A stretch of DNA of 8,061 nucleotides from Fibrobacterota bacterium (lineage in GTDB: Bacteria; Fibrobacterota; Chitinivibrionia; Chitinivibrionales; JANQEN01): NCBI GenBank assembly GCA_030619215.1, contig JAUXBV010000125.1, positions 1 to 8,061 on the forward strand. Reading direction: 5' to 3'. Numbering within the stretch: position 1 is the stretch's first letter; every line of letters begins with the position of its first letter. This document shows, in pieces, positions 1 to 5,789 of the stretch. The translations under genes were made by a program, and so were the position numbers. The notes under the pieces are model-generated. The model did not search any database and was not told the DNA's origin. It worked only from the letters and a program-made list of their open reading frames with translations.

Positions 1-8
1 AGTTACGA

Positions 9-14
9 TATAAT
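9..14 (+). promoter_or_regulatory. Candidate -10 element for dinB
   Basis: A perfect TATAAT lies 78 bases before the dinB start, which would give a leader of about 70 bases. The matching -35 would fall off the left edge of the window, so only half the promoter can be examined. The region is AT-rich, so chance matches are likely. The rest of positions 15-92 shows no Shine-Dalgarno and no recognisable LexA-type operator. Confidence 0.3.
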
Positions 15-92
15 ATTTACATTACAAAGTCCCTCTCTCTATTTTTATGAAACCATTCTCTCATTTATAGAAATTTATACAATATTATTAAT

Positions 93-1286
93 ATGACCCA
101 AGAAAATAAAAAAATCATCTTCCACATCGACATGGATGCTTTTTTCGCCTCAATAGAACAACGCGACAGCCCTGAATTTAAAGGCAAACCGGTTATTGTC
201 GGAGCTCTGCCGGGTAATAGAGGCGTGGTATCTGCTGCAAGTTATGAAGCACGGAAATACGGTATCCACTCGGCTATGCCGATAAGTCAAGCCTATTCCC
301 GATGCCCTCACGGTATATATTTAAGGCCTCGAATGCGTGTATATGCGAAGGTATCGAAAGAGGTCATGGCAATTCTTAATTCATTTTCACCTCAAATCGA
401 ACAAATATCTATCGATGAAGCATTTATGAACATGAGCGGCACACAAAAACTCTGGGGCCCGCCAAAAAAAGCCGCCAAAATTTTTACAAAACAGATTCAT
501 AATACATTGCAGCTTACCGCATCCATTGGAATCGCGCCAAACAAATTTCTTGCCAAACTAGCGTCTGATATGAACAAACCGAATGGTATCACGGAAGTGC
601 CCTTTAATCCTGAAGAGATTGTGCTGTGGCTTGCCCCTCTGAGTGTTTCAAAAATCTGGGGAGTCGGCAAAAAAACCCAGCAGGCATTGGCGACTCTGGG
701 TATTCGCTCTATTTCAGAGCTGCAAAAAATTCCCCTTAAAGAGCTGGAAAGCCGTTTTGGTAAACAGGGAACCAGCCTCTACAATCTTTGCCGCGGTATT
801 GATTTGCGAGATATCGAAGGACATGAAAAGGCAAAATCGATCTCCCGTGAGCATACCTTTAATAATGATTCTTATGACGCTGAGGAGTGGTACGGAACAT
901 TGCTTTCATTATCCGGAGATGTTGCAAAAAGATCCCGCAAAGCAAGCCGGAAAGGAAAAACTGTTGTTCTAACTTATCGTACACCTGATTTTAAAAGATA
1001 TACCCGCCATTTAACATTAGTGCAGCCAACAAACCTCTCGAAACATATTTATGAAAGCGCCTGCATACTCCTTAAAAAAGAAATCCCCCGCCTCAAGAGC
1101 CTCCGTCTTATTGGCGTGGGAATTACTAACTTTGATACCGCTATCCAGACCGATCTTTTTGAAAACGGTAAAAAAACCAAAGCATGGAATGCTTCGGAGG
1201 AAGCCATGGATATAATTTCAAATCGTTATGGGAAGGATGCAATTCTCCGCGCACGAGAAGTTACAGAGAGAAAAAAGAAGAAATAA
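93..1286 (+). CDS. dinB: DNA polymerase IV (Y-family translesion polymerase)
   Basis: Error-prone Y-family polymerase that extends past DNA lesions or stalled forks, acting in the cytoplasm with the sliding clamp. Seen: 397 residues, somewhat longer than the roughly 350 of E. coli DinB. The palm opens with HIDMDAFF at residues 11-18, where D13 is the first metal ligand and F18 the position of the steric gate. SIDEAF at 106-111 supplies D108 and E109. The segment 144-165 (SIGIAPNKFLAKLASDMNKP) is a family hallmark. A helix-hairpin-helix (IWGVGKK) starts at 188, followed by the little-finger domain. QTDLF at 352-356 fits a clamp-binding motif, and a tail of about 40 residues follows it, ending in a basic run. 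The ATG is placed normally relative to the HIDMD motif, but no Shine-Dalgarno precedes it. It converges on the PAC2 gene. No SOS box was recognised upstream. The assignment is firm; damage regulation is unknown. Confidence 0.97.
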   Translation: MTQENKKIIFHIDMDAFFASIEQRDSPEFKGKPVIVGALPGNRGVVSAASYEARKYGIHSAMPISQAYSRCPHGIYLRPRMRVYAKVSKEVMAILNSFSPQIEQISIDEAFMNMSGTQKLWGPPKKAAKIFTKQIHNTLQLTASIGIAPNKFLAKLASDMNKPNGITEVPFNPEEIVLWLAPLSVSKIWGVGKKTQQALATLGIRSISELQKIPLKELESRFGKQGTSLYNLCRGIDLRDIEGHEKAKSISREHTFNNDSYDAEEWYGTLLSLSGDVAKRSRKASRKGKTVVLTYRTPDFKRYTRHLTLVQPTNLSKHIYESACILLKKEIPRLKSLRLIGVGITNFDTAIQTDLFENGKKTKAWNASEEAMDIISNRYGKDAILRAREVTERKKKK

Positions 1287-1334
1287 TAACAATAAATGAT
1301 AGTGGGGTGAGGGAATATTAAATACTGAAATCCG

Positions 1335-2261
1335 CTAACCTTCATCATCTTTGAATAAATCTAAAAACCGGTGTTCGTAAAGCTCATAGAGCTTCCACCT
1401 GTCAAGCTCTTCTTTCAATTTACTCGCTTTTGATTTATCCTTCTTAACCTCGTCAAAAAGCTTCTCGATTTTATCCATAATATACCGGGGGACTTCCTCA
1501 TCTTCAACATTCGGTACTTCATCTTCTTCCTTTTCCATTACTGAAGGGAAATACTCCTTTATACGCTCTTCGATTGCCGCCAGCTGTTTGTCAACAATTG
1601 AAATACTTTCTTCAATGTCTCCGTGGTCAATCTCAACTTTTAAAATATTCTCAAAAGTTTTTACTATTTCCAAAGAAGCCTTGGGATAGGACAAGTTACT
1701 TGCAAATGAGGGAATTGTTCCGAGCAAACAGCATGAGTCAATATTTCGTGAAGCCGCAACACCAAGGAGAAGTCCGTTTTGGCCGGCAATATAGCCGTCC
1801 GGCATGGGAACCACATGAAATTTATCAAGGTCCTTGAATGACGACGGATGATTACAGGCACTCATAACTTTCGAAGGAGCTTTGTGGCTCATTGGCTGCG
1901 CGAATGCCGCAGCAGTAAAGATCCGTTTCACTTTATACCGCTCTGCAATATCAAGGATCGTTTTAATTATGGTAATACCGTCTTTACCAGCGACCTGAGC
2001 ACTGCTTTCAAAAATTAACGTGTCGGGATTTTTATGATAGTAAAAAACAGCCCCTGGAATCTCGGGAAGCTGCGCTACTCCATCCTTTACAATTATAGAA
2101 TCAGGAATAAAAAAAGAAGCCATATCAATTTCGGCAAAAACTTTCGCATCCAGTTTACTGCGAAGATAATCCATTGAAATAATGCCAACATTACCCATAC
2201 CCGGCCACGCAGCAAACATAACAGGCCGTGAGCTAAAAGTTATCTCTTCAAATATTCTCAT
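1335..2261 (-). CDS. PAC2 family protein (proteasome-assembly-chaperone-like)
   Basis: Member of the PAC2 superfamily, whose archaeal and eukaryotic members include proteasome assembly chaperones; the role of bacterial members is not established. Seen in 308 residues: an N-terminal AAWPGMGNVG motif; a central alpha/beta region in which a stretch ending FTAAAFAQP precedes YIAGQNGLLLG; then CCLLGTIPSFASNLSYPKA. These are the usual PAC2 landmarks. The last roughly 90 residues are different: a helix, a very acidic linker (MEKEEDEVPNVEDEE), then a charged helical tail (KLFDEVKKDKSKASKLKEEL) ending RFLDLFKDDEG, likely a protein-binding or oligomerising tail (inference). An in-frame TTG at 2267 could add two residues, but GGGAG at 2270-2274 lies 8 bases before the ATG at 2261 and only 2 before the TTG, so ATG is preferred. 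No proteasome subunit gene is in view. Cytoplasmic; no signal peptide. Confidence 0.9.
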   Translation of the reverse strand: MRIFEEITFSSRPVMFAAWPGMGNVGIISMDYLRSKLDAKVFAEIDMASFFIPDSIIVKDGVAQLPEIPGAVFYYHKNPDTLIFESSAQVAGKDGITIIKTILDIAERYKVKRIFTAAAFAQPMSHKAPSKVMSACNHPSSFKDLDKFHVVPMPDGYIAGQNGLLLGVAASRNIDSCCLLGTIPSFASNLSYPKASLEIVKTFENILKVEIDHGDIEESISIVDKQLAAIEERIKEYFPSVMEKEEDEVPNVEDEEVPRYIMDKIEKLFDEVKKDKSKASKLKEELDRWKLYELYEHRFLDLFKDDEG

Positions 2262-2269
2262 TACCAATA

Positions 2270-2274
2270 CTCCC
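2270..2274 (-). promoter_or_regulatory. Ribosome binding site of the PAC2 gene
   Basis: GGGAG on the minus strand sits 8 bases before the ATG at 2261. The spacing decides the start in favour of this ATG over the TTG two codons upstream, which would lie only 2 bases from the site. Confidence 0.6.
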
Positions 2275-2306
2275 GTTTTTATATATCAGGTAATCCGCCA
2301 TACTAT

Positions 2307-2335
2307 ATTTTACTCTTTTTATGAATTAGTCGCAA
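2307..2335 (-). promoter_or_regulatory. Candidate sigma70-type promoter for the PAC2 gene
   Basis: On the minus strand TTGCGA (2330-2335) is followed, after exactly 17 bases, by TAAAAT (2307-2312). These match the -35 and -10 consensus at 4 of 6 and 5 of 6 positions. Transcription would start near 2300, leaving a leader of about 40 bases with the GGGAG site in it. The surrounding DNA is very AT-rich, so this is a plausible reading only. For dus on the other strand of the same intergenic region I see TAATAT-like -10 candidates near 2361-2370 but no good -35. Confidence 0.35.
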
Positions 2336-2375
2336 ACATGTTTTTCATTATTTTCACATTTTAATATAAATCATA

Positions 2376-3326
2376 ATGGAACTTTTTAAGAAAAAATTAA
2401 TTTTTGCCCCAATGGCGGGCATTGCCGAATCGGTTTTTCGGACAATATGCAAAAGAAACGGCGCAGATATCGTATTCTCCGAAATGATAAGTGCTGATGG
2501 AATTTACTACAATGGGCAAAAAACATTATCACTTTTAACATTTAACAAACAAGAACGGCCCATTGGAATCCAGCTTTTCGGATCAAATGCAAAACACATT
2601 GCCTTTGCCGCCCGGTATATCGAAGAACATGCCCGGCCCGATTTTATTGACCTGAACTGCGGCTGCCCTGTGCCCAAGGTGGTTAAAAAAAATGGCGGCG
2701 CGGCTCTCTTAAAAGACCCAAAACTTTTTAAAGATATAATTACAAAATTGACAAAAGCTGTCTCCCTACCCGTTACCGTAAAGCTTCGCTCCGGCTGGAA
2801 AATAAACGAATGGGTTGATACGGATTATGCAAAGATTGCAGAGGAATGCGGGGTCGCGGCTGTAACACTTCACCCGCGGTCAAAAACCATGGCTTTTTCA
2901 GGTAACGCCTTGTGGGAACGTATAGCGCTTCTAAAAAAAACAGTAAGCATCCCGGTTATAGGAAACGGTGATATTATAACACCAAAAGACGGGTTAGACA
3001 TGTTTTCACAAACAGGGTGCGACTCCATTATGATCGGCAGAGGAGCGTATGGGAATCCATGGATCTTTCAACAAATCAAAAAGTTGGCAAAAGGAGATGA
3101 TGTTGCCCAGGTCTCACATGAGGACAAAATTAAAACCGCATTAATCCATCTTAAAGAGTATAAACGTGTCTATGGAGAAAAGAGAGCGGCCAGGGAAATG
3201 AAAAAACATCTCGCACAGTACACCCGTGGAATGGTAAATGGAGCAACAGTGCGCGATACTATATTCAGGGCAAGAGCCACTGCTGAAATGGAAGATGTAT
3301 TACATCAAGCTTTCAACTTGGTATAA
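2376..3326 (+). CDS. tRNA-dihydrouridine synthase (DusB-like)
   Basis: FMN-dependent enzyme that reduces specific uridines in tRNA to dihydrouridine using NADPH. Seen in 316 residues, the normal length for bacterial Dus proteins: an N-terminal FAPMAGI at 10-16 (flavin-binding barrel entry); QLFGS at 66-70; DLNCGCPVPKVVKKNGGAAL at 92-111, where C97 is the catalytic acid cysteine; VKLRSGW at 135-141; LHPRSKTMAFSG at 165-176, with H166 and R168 expected near flavin and substrate; GNGDI at 196-200; GRGAYGNPWIF at 221-231 (phosphate binding); and the helical domain with KHLAQYTRG at 277-285. The motif set is closest to the DusB/COG0042 group, but the exact tRNA position modified cannot be read from sequence. 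The ATG gives the standard N terminus yet has no Shine-Dalgarno. Only 7 bases separate its stop from that of the convergent decarboxylase gene. Confidence 0.95.
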   Translation: MELFKKKLIFAPMAGIAESVFRTICKRNGADIVFSEMISADGIYYNGQKTLSLLTFNKQERPIGIQLFGSNAKHIAFAARYIEEHARPDFIDLNCGCPVPKVVKKNGGAALLKDPKLFKDIITKLTKAVSLPVTVKLRSGWKINEWVDTDYAKIAEECGVAAVTLHPRSKTMAFSGNALWERIALLKKTVSIPVIGNGDIITPKDGLDMFSQTGCDSIMIGRGAYGNPWIFQQIKKLAKGDDVAQVSHEDKIKTALIHLKEYKRVYGEKRAAREMKKHLAQYTRGMVNGATVRDTIFRARATAEMEDVLHQAFNLV

Positions 3327-3333
3327 AAGATTA

Positions 3334-4776
3334 TTAAGCATTCTCAAGTTCCCCGGCGGTCTCCTGAATCCTCTGCCATGCTTGACGCACGTGGTGTTCC
3401 TCCGTATGAGTCTGGCCAACAGAAAATCTAATTGTATATTGACCATTAAGAGTTGTATGTGTCAAATATAATTTCCCGCTCCGGTTGAGTTTCTCCACCA
3501 ATTGCCGGTTAATGCTATCTCCTCCTTTATGCCGGAAACAGACCAGGTTTAACGGCGGGGGCACCACAAGCCCGAAATTCTCAGACTCCTCAATCCACTT
3601 GGCAAAATTCCGAGCAAGGTCAACATGACGCTTGATATGAAAGCGCAGGCCCTCCACACCATAATAGCGAATGACAAACCAGAGTTTCAGGGAGCGGAAT
3701 CGCCTGCCTAAAGGAATATGCCAGTCCCTGTAGTCAATAACAGCTCCCGACTCTGTCGCTTTATTGCGTAAATACTCCGGCAGAATACTCAGGGTCTTGA
3801 TTAAAGCGGCACGGTCAGCCACATAAAAGCAGTCACAGTCAAAATTGGTAAACATCCACTTATGCGGATTGAAACAATAGCTATCTGCAAGTTCTAACCC
3901 ATTATGTATAAATCTGTACTCAGGGCATACCGCGGCTGTACCTGACATAGCGCCGTCAACATGCAGCCAGAGCCCCTCTTCTTTACAAATACGTCCGATC
4001 TCCGGCAGGGGATCCATTGCGTTGGAGGAAGTTGTTCCCACTGTCGCATGCACAAAGCAGGGGGCAAGTCCCGCCTGACGGTCTTTCTTTATCTGTTCTA
4101 CCAATGCATCCGGGCGCAGCGCGAATTTGTCGTCAACATCAATCAGCCGAAGGTTTTCGCTGCCGATCCCTGCAATCTTCACCGCTTTCTCAATTGACGA
4201 GTGGGCCTGTGTAGAAGCGTATACAATCAGGCGTCCATCGCAGCCACAGGAGTTTGTTTTATAATCAGTCGCCCGCTCCCTGGCTGCAAGAAGAGCGCAG
4301 AGTGTTGCACTTGACGCCGTGTCCTGGATAACCCCGCCACCGGCGCCGCCGGATCTGAATTTCTCAGGCAGCCCCAGTATATCAACAAGCCAGTCCAGGA
4401 CTTGTGTCTCAAGCTCCGTGCACGCCGGTGACGTCATCCAGAGCATTCCCTGCACCCCGAGCGCTGAAGAGAGCAATTCACCTAAAATAGAAGGGCCCGA
4501 AGCGTTTGCCGGAAAGAATGCAAAGAAATTGGGCGACTGCCAGTGAGTCACTCCGGGAAGAATCAGTTCATTTATATCTTTGAGAATAGCGTCAAAAGCC
4601 TCACCTTTCACAGGCGGCTCATCCGGAAGCGAAGCCCGAACCTGTCCCGGCTTAACCTGTGATAAAACAGGAAAAGACTCGATATTATTATAATAATCAG
4701 CAATCCAGTCAATGACCGCATAACCATTTTTGCGAAATTCTTCCAGGCTCATGTGAAAAGTTTTTTCTTCAGGCAT
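3334..4776 (-). CDS. PLP-dependent aromatic-L-amino-acid-type decarboxylase
   Basis: Group II pyridoxal-phosphate decarboxylase, expected to turn an aromatic amino acid (tryptophan, tyrosine, DOPA or phenylalanine) into its amine and CO2. Seen in 480 residues, the same size as animal DOPA decarboxylase: HWQSPNFFAFFP at 78-89 and MTSPACTELE at 114-123; QAHSSIEKA at 190-198, with H192 stacking on PLP; VGTTSS at 246-251; HVDGAMSG at 272-279, with D274 contacting the pyridine nitrogen; NPHKWM at 303-308, with K306 the PLP lysine; EYLRN at 334-338, whose Y335 aligns with the mobile-loop tyrosine needed for decarboxylation; then PLGRRFRSLKLWF. The in-frame start at 4818 is rejected because AAGGGG lies 5 bases before the ATG at 4776, and family similarity begins there. 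Substrate cannot be settled from sequence. No transporter or regulator is adjacent. Its coding sequence looks more GC-rich than dinB or dus in sampled stretches. Confidence 0.93.
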   Translation of the reverse strand: MPEEKTFHMSLEEFRKNGYAVIDWIADYYNNIESFPVLSQVKPGQVRASLPDEPPVKGEAFDAILKDINELILPGVTHWQSPNFFAFFPANASGPSILGELLSSALGVQGMLWMTSPACTELETQVLDWLVDILGLPEKFRSGGAGGGVIQDTASSATLCALLAARERATDYKTNSCGCDGRLIVYASTQAHSSIEKAVKIAGIGSENLRLIDVDDKFALRPDALVEQIKKDRQAGLAPCFVHATVGTTSSNAMDPLPEIGRICKEEGLWLHVDGAMSGTAAVCPEYRFIHNGLELADSYCFNPHKWMFTNFDCDCFYVADRAALIKTLSILPEYLRNKATESGAVIDYRDWHIPLGRRFRSLKLWFVIRYYGVEGLRFHIKRHVDLARNFAKWIEESENFGLVVPPPLNLVCFRHKGGDSINRQLVEKLNRSGKLYLTHTTLNGQYTIRFSVGQTHTEEHHVRQAWQRIQETAGELENA

Positions 4777-4781
4777 ATAAT

Positions 4782-4787
4782 CCCCTT
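4782..4787 (-). promoter_or_regulatory. Ribosome binding site of the decarboxylase
   Basis: AAGGGG on the minus strand, 5 bases upstream of the ATG at 4776. It supports that start over the ATG 14 codons further upstream, which lies in AT-rich leader sequence. Confidence 0.6.
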
Positions 4788-4838
4788 TTTTAATAGCTCT
4801 GTATAATAAAGAAAGCAAAAAAAGAATAATTTCAGAAG

Positions 4839-4867
4839 AATACAGGCGCGTAAAAAAAATATATCAA
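4839..4867 (-). promoter_or_regulatory. Candidate sigma70-type promoter for the decarboxylase
   Basis: On the minus strand TTGATA (4862-4867) is separated by 17 bases from TGTATT (4839-4844). The -35 matches consensus at 5 of 6 positions and the -10 at 4 of 6. The predicted start near 4832 would give a leader of about 55 bases. It would make the decarboxylase independent of the upstream envelope operon. AT-rich context makes chance matches easy. Confidence 0.33.
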
Positions 4868-4891
4868 AACCTTGAATTAGTTAAGGAGATT

Positions 4892-4906
4892 GGGTCTACT
4901 CGACCC
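4892..4906. repeat. Small inverted repeat (5-bp GC-rich stem)
   Basis: GGGTC, a 5-base spacer, then GACCC: a perfect stem in the 194-base gap between the cyclotransferase stop and the decarboxylase start. Three outer pairs (AGA at 4887-4889 with TCT at 4908-4910) can extend it across a small internal loop. It stands out against AT-rich flanks. No U-run follows it on either strand, so it is not a canonical intrinsic terminator. It could be an RNA hairpin or a protein-binding site. Confidence 0.4.
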
Positions 4907-4951
4907 TTCTTGTATTTAAACTGATAAACTTCCACCGTCCCTTTTTCTCCT

Positions 4952-4969
4952 AAAAAAATATTCGAATAT
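4952..4969 (-). terminator. Possible weak terminator after the cyclotransferase gene
   Basis: One base past the stop codon, the minus strand has a perfect 12-base palindrome (ATATTCGAATAT, 4958-4969) running directly into a T-tract (4952-4957). This has the shape of a hairpin with a U-tail, but the stem is short and almost all A-U, so it would be inefficient. It could equally be a chance palindrome or an operator. Confidence 0.25.
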
Positions 4970-4970
4970 A

Positions 4971-5774
4971 TTACTTTGGTATCTTCACTTCAAAAATCAA
5001 CGGCCAGTATTTCCCTGTAATAAAAAAGGTATCCTTCTCTTTATCGTAGGCAATACCGTTCAGTACATCCTGCTGTCTCAGGGTACCTATCTGCTTTACA
5101 AGAGGGGTGCAGTCAATAATTCGCAGCACCTTCCCGCTCTCAGGATCAATTTCATAGATAAAGTCATTAAACCACACATTTGCGTAGATTCTATTTCTTG
5201 CATACTCCAACTCGTTAAGCTTTGTAAGAGGGGCGCCACGAAAGGTGATTACTGTCCTTTTCTTAATTCTGAATTCATCGTCTCTCCAGTACAGGGTGTC
5301 GCTGCCGTTACTCATAATAAAGTATTTCCCGTCTGTAGTAATCCCCCACCCTTCACCACCGTACCTGTATGTGCCTATATTTTTCAAATCCGGATAGGAA
5401 TAAATGATCGCATTACCGCTTCTCCAGGTAAGTTGAATAAATTTATTATCCTTCAGTACAAGCCCCTCGGCAAAAACACCGGCAACAGGGATATTCGCCT
5501 GTATAGCTCCATCCTCGGCATTTATGCATTTTAAGCCCGATTTCTCCTGAAGGCCGGTACTCTCATAAATTTTACCCTTATGGTACAGAAGTCCCTGTGT
5601 AAAAGCCTGATTGTCATGAGGGATTGTACGGAGAATCAGCGGTGTTATTTTTTGTATTTCTACCTGTTTTTGCCTGGAACCGTTGGAAGAATCGCATCTC
5701 CCAAGAAATAAACTGATAAGGAACAGTAAAACAAAAGGAGGGGTGGTTTTGAAAAAGGAATAAAAGTGTTTCAT
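4971..5774 (-). CDS. Glutaminyl-peptide cyclotransferase (plant/bacterial-type), exported
   Basis: Enzyme of the five-bladed-propeller glutamine cyclotransferase family, which converts an N-terminal glutamine of a protein or peptide to pyroglutamate, releasing ammonia. Seen in 267 residues: an N-terminal signal with a basic start and a hydrophobic core at about 12-25 (PFVLLFLISLFLG); then PHDNQAFTQGL at 52-62, YESTGL at 70-75, FAEGL at 101-105, LTWRSG at 115-120, GEGWGIT at 140-146, SNGSDTLYWRD at 155-165, LNELE at 186-190, NVWFNDFIYEIDP at 199-211, and LNGIAYD plus FFITGKYWP near the end, all family landmarks. C27 after the hydrophobic core could be a lipidation site, but Arg at -1 is unusual, so lipoprotein status is uncertain. 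The longer in-frame start at 5849 is rejected: it would overlap the previous gene and bury the signal peptide. AAGGA at 5785-5789 precedes the chosen ATG by 10 bases and overlaps the upstream stop, indicating coupling with the barrel protein. Confidence 0.93.
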   Translation of the reverse strand: MKHFYSFFKTTPPFVLLFLISLFLGRCDSSNGSRQKQVEIQKITPLILRTIPHDNQAFTQGLLYHKGKIYESTGLQEKSGLKCINAEDGAIQANIPVAGVFAEGLVLKDNKFIQLTWRSGNAIIYSYPDLKNIGTYRYGGEGWGITTDGKYFIMSNGSDTLYWRDDEFRIKKRTVITFRGAPLTKLNELEYARNRIYANVWFNDFIYEIDPESGKVLRIIDCTPLVKQIGTLRQQDVLNGIAYDKEKDTFFITGKYWPLIFEVKIPK

Positions 5775-5784
5775 AGTATCTCTA

Positions 5785-5789
5785 TCCTT
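5785..5789 (-). promoter_or_regulatory. Ribosome binding site of the cyclotransferase, overlapping upstream stop
   Basis: AAGGA lies 10 bases before the ATG at 5774 and shares two bases with the TAA (5788-5790) of the preceding gene. A ribosome finishing the barrel gene would therefore sit on the next initiation site. This sets the start and suggests translational coupling. Confidence 0.55.

Noticed and set aside
63..79. Direct repeat ATTTATA at 63-69 and 73-79 upstream of dinB as an operator
   Set aside because: Seven-base repeats are expected by chance in DNA this AT-rich, and they match no known LexA-type site.
1..92. SOS box upstream of dinB
   Set aside because: Neither a CTGT-N8-ACAG nor a GAAC-N4-GTTC type site is present; a lineage-specific LexA site cannot be excluded.
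643..972. 109-residue plus-strand open frame inside dinB
   Set aside because: It lies wholly within the strongly supported polymerase gene in another frame and shows no family resemblance.
1287..1334. Bidirectional terminator between dinB and the PAC2 gene
   Set aside because: I could not find a stem of useful length followed by a T-run on either strand in these 48 bases.
4227..4546. Open frames on both strands inside the decarboxylase gene
   Set aside because: These are shadows of the GC-rich part of a clearly conserved enzyme; the products look random and have no initiation signals of note.
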